From NCBI GenBank assembly GCA_023249645.1, contig JAHFCF010000009.1, positions 27,772 to 91,771 of the forward strand: 64,000 nt of DNA, in the 5' to 3' direction. The notes under the pieces were generated by a model. It was not told where the DNA came from and searched no databases. It saw only the letters and a list, made by a program, of their open reading frames with translations. Origin of the DNA: Elusimicrobiota bacterium. GTDB lineage: Bacteria > Elusimicrobiota > Elusimicrobia > UBA1565 > UBA9628. This document shows positions 18,060-25,031 of this stretch, one piece after another; position 1 is the first letter of the stretch, and each line of letters opens with the position of its first letter. A program made the position numbers and the translations under genes.

Positions 18060-18624
18060 TGCAATTCTCCGGAGCGCGGACGATGGTCGAGCCCGCGGGC
18101 AGGGCCGGCCGCGGGTCGCGATGGCAGGCCAGGCAGTTGCCCATGCGCAGGGACATGTGTTGGGAGATGACCGCCATCTCCTGGACCGGTCCATGGCAGG
18201 TCTGGCAGGCCACGCCGGCCAGGACATGCGGACGATGGTCGAAGAAGACGTGGCTGGGCAGGGAGTGAACCCTCTTCCAGGCCAACACGCCGCCAGATTT
18301 CCATACCGCGGCGAGCTTTTGGATCGAGGGACTGTCGGTCTTGGTCACACGATGGCAGCCCATGCACTCCTCAACAGAAGGGATGCCAGCGGCGCGCGAT
18401 TTCTCCGCGCCTGAATGGCAGTGCAGGCAGGGGATGGCCAAGGACCCGGCATGGAGCCGGTGCGAAAAAGGGATGGGCTGTGTCGGAGCAAAACCGCGCG
18501 CCAAGCGGTCCGGCTGGGTGAACCAGCCGACGAAGACGACGACCAGGACGACGCAGACCGCCGTAGCTGCGCAGACGACGCGCACGACCGGGTCGCGCAG
18601 AGCCTGCCAAAAGGCTTCAAGCAT
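18043..18624 (-). CDS. actA: Alternative complex III subunit ActA (pentaheme cytochrome c)
   Basis: A 193-residue pentaheme cytochrome c with one N-terminal membrane anchor. Five heme-binding motifs are seen in order: CLHCH, CMGCH, CQTCH, CLACH and CNACH, the count expected for ActA. It is the first gene of the act-cox operon and carries electrons from the ActB Fe-S clusters. The frame is open to a TTG at 18633, but I prefer the ATG at 18624 (MLEAFWQALRDP). A promoter lies about 60 bases upstream (18682-18709) with a 17-base dyad at the predicted transcription start. Confidence 0.94.
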   Translation of the reverse strand: MLEAFWQALRDPVVRVVCAATAVCVVLVVVFVGWFTQPDRLARGFAPTQPIPFSHRLHAGSLAIPCLHCHSGAEKSRAAGIPSVEECMGCHRVTKTDSPSIQKLAAVWKSGGVLAWKRVHSLPSHVFFDHRPHVLAGVACQTCHGPVQEMAVISQHMSLRMGNCLACHRDPRPALPAGSTIVRAPENCNACHR

Positions 18625-18657
18625 CCGGTCCAAACCATGAAAATCGATTTCTTAAAG

Positions 18658-18674
18658 ACATGCTTTGAGCATGT
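18658..18674. promoter_or_regulatory. 17-base dyad, possible operator of the act-cox operon
   Basis: The sequence ACATGCT-TTG-AGCATGT is a perfect inverted repeat with 7-base arms. On the minus strand it begins about 8 bases after the -10 box of the act-cox promoter, so it would cover the transcription start. That is a usual place for a repressor operator; a weak 5' RNA hairpin is the alternative. The regulator is unknown. Confidence 0.5.
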
Positions 18675-18681
18675 ACATTTT

Positions 18682-18709
18682 ATTATAAATCCAGCCGACG
18701 AGCAAACAA
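18682..18709 (-). promoter_or_regulatory. Promoter of the act-cox operon
   Basis: On the minus strand TTGTTT (18709-18704), a 16-base spacer and a perfect TATAAT (18687-18682) form a sigma-70-type promoter about 58 bases before the actA ATG. It lies back to back with the + strand promoter at 18713-18741; only 3 bases separate the two -35 boxes, so the two transcription units could be controlled together. Confidence 0.65.
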
Positions 18710-18712
18710 AGC

Positions 18713-18741
18713 TTGACTCACCGCCCGCCTCCTGCAATAAT
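18713..18741 (+). promoter_or_regulatory. Promoter of the gene at 18750, probably giving a leaderless mRNA
   Basis: TTGACT (18713-18718), a 17-base spacer and AATAAT (18736-18741). Only 8 bases separate the -10 box from the ATG at 18750, so transcription would start at or next to the first codon. No ribosome-binding site can fit. Confidence 0.65.
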
Positions 18742-18749
18742 CTCCCATC

Positions 18750-19532
18750 ATGGACCAGTCAGCTCCCCCCCAGCGCTCCAGCCGACCGGCCGCGATCCTC
18801 GCCGTCCTGGTGCTCGCCGCCTCGGCCGTCGGCGTCATCGTCTATCAGCTCATGCCGAAGGAAAAAAGCACGGCGGATCGGGCCGGATTCGACATCTCCC
18901 AGATCCAGGAAGGGCCGCAAGCCGCAGCGACGATCCCCCAAAGCCCCAGCAGCCAGTCCAGCCTCGGCATGATCAAGAAAGGCGCCATGGGCCCGATGCG
19001 CTTCGGCGCGGGGGCCGTCCAAGCCGGCGCAGGCCGCAAGGCCCTGGATTTCACGGCGATCGCGCGCGCCAGCGAGGCCAAGGTCCAGGCCTTGGCCGGG
19101 CGCTACACCCGGCGCTATCCGCTCATCGCCCAGTACGGGCAGGATTGGATGAGCTATCCGGATCTCAAAGAGCTCAACGACGGCTACATGCGCGACCACG
19201 ACCCGGTGAGATTCCTGCACGGCGTGGCGCGGTCCAAGAATTTCGGAAAGCTGGCGGGCAAATACGCCGCGGCCTCGCCCATCCAAAACTTCGTCAAGGA
19301 CGCCATGAAGGACGCCGGCGCAGACGCGACCTCAGCCGCCATGAGCTTGATAAAGGACGACAGCCTGGTCAAAAGCCTCATATCCAATACGGCTTCCAGC
19401 CTTGGGCTGCCGCCGGCTTTGACCGCGGGGCTGTTCAGCTCGGGTCAAGTGGATGAGAAACAGATCATGGGCCAGATCATGCAGAACCCCGATCTGCAGA
19501 AGTCCCTCCAGAATCCCAACTCGGGGAAGTAA
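18750..19532 (+). CDS. Membrane-anchored protein of unknown function
   Basis: A 260-residue protein with one N-terminal membrane helix (residues about 14-34, AAILAVLVLAASAVGVIVYQL) after a short cytoplasmic stretch, so most of it is predicted outside the cytoplasm. A low-complexity Gln/Ser/Ala-rich linker follows (residues 50-75). The rest is mostly helical, with the block TRRYPLIAQYGQDWMSYPDL and a C-terminal run of MGQIMQNPDLQKSLQNP. I do not recognise a family. It is a single-gene unit with its own strong promoter, divergent from the act-cox operon and convergent with the lipoprotein gene at 19540. Any link to respiration rests only on the shared divergent region. Confidence 0.85.
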   Translation: MDQSAPPQRSSRPAAILAVLVLAASAVGVIVYQLMPKEKSTADRAGFDISQIQEGPQAAATIPQSPSSQSSLGMIKKGAMGPMRFGAGAVQAGAGRKALDFTAIARASEAKVQALAGRYTRRYPLIAQYGQDWMSYPDLKELNDGYMRDHDPVRFLHGVARSKNFGKLAGKYAAASPIQNFVKDAMKDAGADATSAAMSLIKDDSLVKSLISNTASSLGLPPALTAGLFSSGQVDEKQIMGQIMQNPDLQKSLQNPNSGK

Positions 19533-19539
19533 CCCGGCC

Positions 19540-19746
19540 TTATTGCGACGGGCCGCAACCGGGCTGTTTGGGCGATGACGGCGTTGTTGAGTTAGGACTT
19601 ACCGCCGCCCCGGTCTTATTGTTCACGCACCCTTTTCCCTGCTGATGCGATCCTCCAGGGCAGTCCGGGGGAGTCGGCTCCGGTTGCGGGCAACCCATGC
19701 ATCCGAGCATCCCGAAGAAAAAAGCCGCGGCCATCAATTTTTTCAT
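19540..19746 (-). CDS. Small cysteine-rich lipoprotein
   Basis: A 68-residue protein with a signal peptide MKKLMAAAFFFGMLGC ending in a lipobox-like LGC or MGC, followed by a Pro-rich start and a low-complexity Ser/Thr/Pro tail. Four more cysteines (PPDCPGG, GKGCVNN, QPGCGPS and one of the lipobox pair) could form disulfides. There is no recognisable domain. It converges with the anchored protein at 18750, with 7 bases between their stops. The signal peptide and reading frame make it likely to be real. Confidence 0.7.
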   Translation of the reverse strand: MKKLMAAAFFFGMLGCMGCPQPEPTPPDCPGGSHQQGKGCVNNKTGAAVSPNSTTPSSPKQPGCGPSQ

Positions 19747-19814
19747 AGCCCCCCCATCGCCCCACCAGTTTAGGGCAGAAACAAGACGATGTCAAGAGGA
19801 GCCGCCGTTTTTTA

Positions 19815-19850
19815 TTGAATTTTTATCGGGAAAAAAGTACGCTTTTTCCC
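19815..19850 (+). promoter_or_regulatory. Promoter and start-adjacent hairpin of the ferredoxin gene
   Basis: TTGAAT (19815-19820), a 17-base spacer and TACGCT (19838-19843) lie 8 bases before the ATG at 19852, again predicting a leaderless or near-leaderless mRNA. The same region contains an 8-base inverted repeat, GGGAAAAA (19828-19835) and TTTTTCCC (19843-19850). It overlaps the -10 box and ends one base before the ATG. If transcription starts near 19850 the hairpin is not in the RNA and would act as DNA, for example as an operator. Confidence 0.5.
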
Positions 19851-19851
19851 T

Positions 19852-20166
19852 ATGACCCATGTCATCACGAAGAACTGCCTCGGAGAGACCTACGCCCGCT
19901 GCGCCGCGATCTGTCCGGTCGATGCCATCCATCCCGGGACCTACCAGGGTGAGCCCTTCATGGCCATCGACCCGGAGACCTGCATCGACTGCGACGCCTG
20001 CACCGCGGAATGCCCCATCGGGGCCATCGTCGCCACGGCCGACGAATCCCCTGAGTGGGCCAAGATCAACGCCGAGCTCACGCCCCAATGCAAGGGCAAC
20101 GCCGCGCTCACGCCCCGGCCGGCAGACGATCCGCCGCGCAAGCCCGATCACAAACTGGTCAGGTAA
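19852..20166 (+). CDS. Ferredoxin with 3Fe-4S/4Fe-4S (7Fe-type) cysteine pattern
   Basis: A 104-residue electron carrier. The first cluster set is CLGETYARC-x3-CP (C-x7-C-x3-CP), which lacks the second cysteine of a normal 4Fe site and fits a 3Fe-4S cluster as in FdxA-type 7Fe ferredoxins. The second set, CIDCDACTAECP, is a standard 4Fe-4S motif. The C-terminal 40 residues carry no further motif. It is the first gene of a + strand unit, and its TAA is followed at once, in the same frame, by the TTG start of the double peptidase at 20167. The redox partner is not indicated by context. Confidence 0.9.
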   Translation: MTHVITKNCLGETYARCAAICPVDAIHPGTYQGEPFMAIDPETCIDCDACTAECPIGAIVATADESPEWAKINAELTPQCKGNAALTPRPADDPPRKPDHKLVR

Positions 20167-22131
20167 TTGCGCTTTGACAACCACTGCCGAACGCGCCGTC
20201 TGGTCCTGGCCTTGGCGGCCATCGCCGGCGCGCGAAGCGTCCAGGCGATGAACCACACCTTCGTCCTGCGCACGCCCCTGGACGCCGACGGTTTCCAGAT
20301 GGAGGGATTGACGCGCGTCCCCTTCAGCGAGGGGCTCTTGCGCACAGCGCGCTCCAGCGCCGTTCTGGAATCGAAGATCATCCGCCCCCCCGAACCCTTC
20401 GACGACCTGGTCGGATCCTGGAATGCCGTGCTCCCAGCAGGCGCGCGCGTGGAGATGCAGGTCCAGGTTTCCTCGGGCCCGGATTGGTCCACTTGGTATT
20501 CTTTGGGAACAGCCATCGGCCAGTCCAAAAAACACCTGGAGATGGGTTCGCCCGCCTCGCAGGAAGACAGCCGCGGTCTCGTGGACGTGGACACTCTCAA
20601 GCTGAAATCTCCCGCCGAGGCCTTGCGCTACAGATTGATCTTCTCGGCTCCGGACCGCCCGATCCTTCTGCGCCTGGCGGCTGTCACGGTCTCGGACTCC
20701 TGGGCGCCGGTGGAGCCGCCGCCGTGGCGTCCCGATTCCTGGTCGCCCGAGGTGAAGGTCCGCGGCCGCTCCCAGATGATCGAGTCTTCGGACTACAAGC
20801 ATGACATCTGCAGTCCCACGGCGCTCGCCGCGGTCCTGGAGCGTTGGGGCGTTAACCGAAGGACATTAGATATCGCGGAACGCGTGCGCGACCAGACCAC
20901 GGGCGATTTCGGCGACTGGGCCTTCAACGCGGCTGCCGCGGGCGCCTTGGGCTTTGAAGCTTATGTCTCTCGGCTCAACTCCTTGGATGATCTGGCCGAG
21001 GAGATCGCCCTGGGCCGCCCGATCGTCGTGAGCGTCACCTTCGGCGCCGGTGAGCTGGCCGGATCTCCCATCAAGGCCTCGCGCGGGCACCTTCTGGTCG
21101 TGACCGGCTTCACCCGCGAGGGTGACGTCCTGGTCATGGATCCGGCAGGCCCTTCGGACAAGAAAACCCGCCGGATCTACGACCGCGGCCAATTCCATCG
21201 CGCCTGGCGCGTGAACAAGCGCGGCCTGGCCTATCTCGTGGGACCGCTCTTCGACGACCGCCGCCTGACTGTCGGCGTTCCTGTCGCGGACCTTTGGGCC
21301 TCGCCGCGCCGAGAATCGAAAGCCAAGCCGGCCTTGGACGATCGCGGCCATCTCACGCAGCTCCTCTATGGAGAGAGCGTGACCGTGCAAAGAGCCCGAG
21401 GAGACTGGGTCCAGGTCCTGGCCGACGAGCAGGACCATCTGGTCCGGGGCTCGTGGCAAGGCTATCCGGGCTGGCTGCGCGCTGATCAGCTGACCGCGGC
21501 CCTCCCGTCGACCCCGAACGCCGTGGTCCGCACGCGCCAAGCCATCCTTCATAAAGAAGATGGGCTGCTCGTCCTTTCCGTGGGCACCCGGCTTTCGCGC
21601 CAAGGCTCGCGCGTGAGGCTCCTCGATGGCAGCCAAGCCCAGGCCTCCGAAGATGCGCTCATCGTCCTGGAGGCGGTCCCCAACGAATCCTGCCGACCCC
21701 TCATCCTCAAGACCGCGGAGCTCTTTTTGGGGACCAGCTACTATTGGGGCGGCCGCTCAGGCGTGCAGCCGGACCACACCTGGGGGGTGGACTGCTCCGG
21801 CCTGGTGAACCTGGCCTATCACGTCTGCGGCATCGACACGCCGCGCGACGCCGACAAGCAGCGCGCCAAGAGCCGTCCCATCGCCCGCCAGGATCTTCGT
21901 CCCGGCGACCTGGTCTTTTTGACAGAGAAGCCCCGCTCTAAAAAAGTCGACCATGTGTTCATCTACACGGGAGGCGACGGCTTGATCGAGAGCTGCCCGG
22001 ACCGCGTCACGCGCACCACGTTTGCCGAGCGCTTCGGCGTCAAGCTCGACCAGATCGAGGCGGGCCAGATCGTGACCACGGCTTTGCCCAAGCCTCGCCA
22101 ACGAAAGATCTTCTTCGGCTCGTACTTCTAA
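20167..22131 (+). CDS. Exported double cysteine peptidase: C39-like plus NlpC/P60 domains
   Basis: A 654-residue protein. The start is a TTG directly after the ferredoxin TAA, with CAGG just upstream; it gives a short signal peptide (RRLVLALAAIAGARSVQA). Residues about 30-190 are a beta-rich region of unknown family. Residues about 195-370 look like a peptidase_C39_2 domain: DICSPTALAAVLERWG (catalytic Cys), GHLLVVTGF (His) and VMDPAGP (Asp). An SH3-like segment follows (about 375-500). The C-terminus is an NlpC/P60 peptidase: YYWGGRSG, VDCSGLVNLAYHVCG (catalytic Cys), RPGDLVFL and VDHVFIYTG (His). NlpC/P60 enzymes usually cut peptidoglycan stem peptides. The C39-like part may process a peptide or also act on the wall. 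An ATG start at 20248 would lose the signal peptide. Confidence 0.85.
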   Translation: MRFDNHCRTRRLVLALAAIAGARSVQAMNHTFVLRTPLDADGFQMEGLTRVPFSEGLLRTARSSAVLESKIIRPPEPFDDLVGSWNAVLPAGARVEMQVQVSSGPDWSTWYSLGTAIGQSKKHLEMGSPASQEDSRGLVDVDTLKLKSPAEALRYRLIFSAPDRPILLRLAAVTVSDSWAPVEPPPWRPDSWSPEVKVRGRSQMIESSDYKHDICSPTALAAVLERWGVNRRTLDIAERVRDQTTGDFGDWAFNAAAAGALGFEAYVSRLNSLDDLAEEIALGRPIVVSVTFGAGELAGSPIKASRGHLLVVTGFTREGDVLVMDPAGPSDKKTRRIYDRGQFHRAWRVNKRGLAYLVGPLFDDRRLTVGVPVADLWASPRRESKAKPALDDRGHLTQLLYGESVTVQRARGDWVQVLADEQDHLVRGSWQGYPGWLRADQLTAALPSTPNAVVRTRQAILHKEDGLLVLSVGTRLSRQGSRVRLLDGSQAQASEDALIVLEAVPNESCRPLILKTAELFLGTSYYWGGRSGVQPDHTWGVDCSGLVNLAYHVCGIDTPRDADKQRAKSRPIARQDLRPGDLVFLTEKPRSKKVDHVFIYTGGDGLIESCPDRVTRTTFAERFGVKLDQIEAGQIVTTALPKPRQRKIFFGSYF

Positions 22132-22136
22132 ATCTA

Positions 22137-23255
22137 TCAGGGCGTCGGAGGCGGGGGCTCCGCGCTTTTCCTAGAATAAACCCCCAATTCGGCGATCAGA
22201 GACTCATTATCAGTTTCCAACCGCCTTGCCGCCGCGCCCTTCCAGGTCGCCTTCTCACTCTTGGAATCCGGGATGCGCAACTCTCCCAAAGAGGTCTTGA
22301 TATGGGTTGCCAAGAACCGCGTCCTGGAGTTGCCGACACGGTGTGCGCGTGTCAAAAGATCGATCTTCGCTTGCACCATCCGGCCCGGCCTGCCGACAAG
22401 GAGCCGAAAATGTTGCTTGTTCCTATCGGAAATAGCCTGCCCCTTCACAGCATCCACATAAACATAATCCCCATTGCTCGACTCAAGGATATACAGAGGT
22501 TTTCTATTTTCAGGGATCACGCTTTTCTTGGCAGCCGGCCCGAGCGAAACTCCCCTGGATGTTGGCTGCAGGCCAGTGGCGTCCACAGCCTCTCTGGACT
22601 TGTCCCAGCCCTTGGTGCCCTCAGCGACCATTTCACAAGCATCCTCGAAATGCTGCCGGAACTCGAAACCGATGAATGCGCTATAGGCTTGCGTCAGGTG
22701 GCGCAACTTCTTCAGGACCTCTTCGTAGCTCTTCACGGATGCTTCATACGCCGGCCTATTGCCCTCATCGAGGTATGCATAGGCTTGCCTTCTATACATC
22801 CTGCCTACAAGACTCCAAGAGCGAATCTCCCTTCCCACAAAGTCACGCATGTAGGCCTGCACCCAAAGATGGGAATAGGCCTTGATGACCCGCATATCAG
22901 GATTGGTCTTCCAATCCTTATTCTTCTCCGACTCAAGTGGGCTAAAGCGGATGTCAGCAGAGGCTTTCACAGTTCCTAACCGCAGCCTCTCAGTCATTTC
23001 TATCAGAGGCCCCTCTTCTCCTCCCCACCCGAAATCGCGCTCAAATTTTTTAAGGATACCCCCCTCTGAGTCGGCAAGATAACGCATCGCATGGCGCCAT
23101 CCAGGGTCCACGGCGGAGATGCGCGTGGCCACCCCGCCGCCCAAATCTCCCGGCTTAGGGGAGATGGGAATGGGACCAGAATGCACTCGGGCAAGAGGCA
23201 GGCTGAGAACAAGCAGGGCAATCAGGACTCGATGCCGCAGGTTCAATCGGCGCAT
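22137..23255 (-). CDS. Exported protein of unknown function, short paralogue of the gene upstream of it
   Basis: A 372-residue protein with a signal peptide (RHRVLIALLVLSLPLARVHS). It is clearly related to the 536-residue protein at 23267-24877. Shared blocks are GGVxTxI followed by PGWxxAxxYLAxSxGGIL, the central ATGLQPTSRGVSLGPAAK (TTGLQPTTRKVPLAPVAA in the partner), NGDYVYVD, VGRPGRMV, GELRIP and the C-terminal ESLIAELGVYSR. It ends where the long paralogue continues with an extra domain. No catalytic motif or known family is recognised. More AT-rich than most of the window. It lies 11 bases downstream of its paralogue, so they are probably co-transcribed. Confidence 0.82.
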   Translation of the reverse strand: MRRLNLRHRVLIALLVLSLPLARVHSGPIPISPKPGDLGGGVATRISAVDPGWRHAMRYLADSEGGILKKFERDFGWGGEEGPLIEMTERLRLGTVKASADIRFSPLESEKNKDWKTNPDMRVIKAYSHLWVQAYMRDFVGREIRSWSLVGRMYRRQAYAYLDEGNRPAYEASVKSYEEVLKKLRHLTQAYSAFIGFEFRQHFEDACEMVAEGTKGWDKSREAVDATGLQPTSRGVSLGPAAKKSVIPENRKPLYILESSNGDYVYVDAVKGQAISDRNKQHFRLLVGRPGRMVQAKIDLLTRAHRVGNSRTRFLATHIKTSLGELRIPDSKSEKATWKGAAARRLETDNESLIAELGVYSRKSAEPPPPTP

Positions 23256-23266
23256 ACTTTTAGGCT

Positions 23267-24877
23267 TTATTTTTCAGCTGCGACTTCGGCTATCCGATAT
23301 GCGTGAACCATGCCATCACCATCCAACACAATCTCCACCGACAGCAAAGAACCTGGCAGTGCGTCATGTGTGAAACCGGAGAAATCAATCTCCATCATTG
23401 CCCCGCTCAATTCCCCTCCAGAAATCTTGCCGACGAATTTGCCATCTTGAAAAGTCCAACGCCCCGAAAGAGAAGCTGACTTTCCATTACCCGCGAGCTG
23501 AACTGCCAAATTCCCATCAGACAGGATCGACAGCCTCATGGTAAAATCAGTATCAAAGATGCCGCCCTCCGGGGAGACTTCCTTGAGAACGTAACGACCG
23601 GGCAGATTTGCAGCCGTGATCGGGGAGCCTGCTGGTCCGACCATCTTCGCCAGTTTCAGTTTCAACCGAGACCAGAGAAGCAGCAACTCCTGGAATCGGC
23701 GCTGCACGCTCTCTTTGATGGAACTCCATCGGTCGTCAGAAATGAGAGGTTTGGGGTGGCGCACGAGGAACAACCACTTTCGCACGCTCTTATTTATCGA
23801 GTTCCCTTGGGTTCTAGAGTAGACCCCTAGTTTGGCGATCAGAGCCTCATCTATTTCAAGCTGCTTTACAGCCCTCCCATTCCACGTCGCATGCTTCTCC
23901 TTCTCAGACATGGGCGGAAGGTAGAGCTCCCCCAAAGGAGTCGTGATGAAGGTGGTACCGCCATCAAGGTAGGAACGAACATATATGCTTTGAGTCTCCA
24001 CCATGCGGTCTGGCTTACCGACAAAGAATCGGTAACGCTCATGATATTCACGATCAGAATACCCCTTCAGACTTTTAGAGGTATCCACATAAATATAGTC
24101 TCCGTTTCTCAACTGCAGCGCATAGCGAGGCTCTCGATCTTCCGGGGTCACGCTTTGCGCGGCAACCGGCGCGAGAGGAACTTTTCGAGTGGTTGGCTGC
24201 AGGCCGGTGGTGTCCACAGCGCCCGCATCGGCCTTGTCCCAGTCCTTGGTGCCCTCGGAGACAAGTCGGCGGGCAAGCCTGACCTTCGATTCCGCATCGA
24301 CGCTTGGCATGAATGTCTCATAGGCCTTCATCAGATGCTTCAACTTTTCCACAACCTCCCGGAAGTTCTCGATGTCTGACGGCCTGTGCGGATGATTCGC
24401 ATATTTATAGGCATCCGCCCGAGCGGCGAGTACCCGGAGCTGCATCTGGACCAAACTCTTCATATGTTCCCGAATTAAAACAGATGCCATCTTCTTAATG
24501 ATCTCCATGTCCGGATGGGTCGCCCAATCCGCCTTCATGTTCTTCGCATAATCGTAATAGGGAGAGCGCGGGTCCTCGGCGCGTTCCTTCATCCCCTGAA
24601 GGTCCCTCGTTAGACGCATGAGAGGCGACTCTCCTCCGGCGAACGCAAACTTGCCTCCCTGTGAAAAATCAAGCTCGAACTGATTGAGGATACCCCCCTG
24701 TGAGCTGGCAAGATAGCTCACCGCATTGCCCCATCCCGGATAAGCCTGCACCACGGAAGCGATAGGAGTCAGCACTCCGCCGCGCAAACTGCCCGGCACA
24801 GGTCCGGCGCCTCCAGCCGAGTGAGCCGTGGGAAGGGCAAGTCCGAGCACAAAAATCGATGATAAGAAATGCTTCAT
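23267..24877 (-). CDS. Exported protein of unknown function, long paralogue with extra C-terminal domain
   Basis: A 536-residue protein with signal peptide MKHFLSSIFVLGLALPTAHS. Residues 20 to about 365 align with the whole of the 372-residue neighbour at 22137, which indicates tandem duplication. Residues about 365-420 are a basic helical linker. Residues about 425-536 form an extra beta-rich domain (GRYVLKEVSPEGGIFDTDF, then LSGRWTFQDGKFVGKISGG) that looks like a lipocalin or calycin-type barrel, a tentative guess. An AGGAG ribosome-binding site lies about 11 bases before the ATG. A perfect 11-base-pair hairpin lies about 100 bases upstream in the region shared with the divergent amidase gene. 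Function unknown. Confidence 0.82.
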   Translation of the reverse strand: MKHFLSSIFVLGLALPTAHSAGGAGPVPGSLRGGVLTPIASVVQAYPGWGNAVSYLASSQGGILNQFELDFSQGGKFAFAGGESPLMRLTRDLQGMKERAEDPRSPYYDYAKNMKADWATHPDMEIIKKMASVLIREHMKSLVQMQLRVLAARADAYKYANHPHRPSDIENFREVVEKLKHLMKAYETFMPSVDAESKVRLARRLVSEGTKDWDKADAGAVDTTGLQPTTRKVPLAPVAAQSVTPEDREPRYALQLRNGDYIYVDTSKSLKGYSDREYHERYRFFVGKPDRMVETQSIYVRSYLDGGTTFITTPLGELYLPPMSEKEKHATWNGRAVKQLEIDEALIAKLGVYSRTQGNSINKSVRKWLFLVRHPKPLISDDRWSSIKESVQRRFQELLLLWSRLKLKLAKMVGPAGSPITAANLPGRYVLKEVSPEGGIFDTDFTMRLSILSDGNLAVQLAGNGKSASLSGRWTFQDGKFVGKISGGELSGAMMEIDFSGFTHDALPGSLLSVEIVLDGDGMVHAYRIAEVAAEK

Positions 24878-24976
24878 GTTTTATTGTTCTCCTAGGCATG
24901 GCCGGCCAACCATGTCTATATCATAACTCAATCGTCCAAGAACCCCTTAGAGCTTTAGACCTAGAAAGGTCTCAGC

Positions 24977-25004
24977 AAAAGGCCTAGGACTTTCTAGGCC
25001 TTTT
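24977..25004. promoter_or_regulatory. Perfect palindrome AAAAGGCCTAG-N6-CTAGGCCTTTT in a divergent promoter region
   Basis: An 11-base-pair inverted repeat with loop GACTTT. It lies between two genes read outward (24877 - and 25032 +), so it cannot be a terminator of a gene in the window. Its right arm covers the -35 position of the amidase promoter, whose -10 is TAAAAT at 25020-25025. The same arms occur at 41317-41344, and both copies continue as CTAGGCCTTTTGGG. An operator or 5' RNA element is likely. Confidence 0.6.
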
Positions 25005-25019
25005 GGGTAAAAGTTTATG

Positions 25020-25025
25020 TAAAAT
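25020..25025 (+). promoter_or_regulatory. -10 box six bases before the amidase start codon
   Basis: TAAAAT at 25020-25025 is followed by only 6 bases and the ATG at 25032, with no ribosome-binding site. Transcription would begin at the ATG. No good -35 hexamer is seen at the expected distance; that position is occupied by the palindrome. Confidence 0.5.
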
Positions 25026-25031
25026 AGCCGC

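Noticed and set aside
24977-25004. Rho-independent terminator
   Set aside because: The two flanking genes diverge from this point, so no transcript in the window needs to end here; the T-run is also part of the stem.
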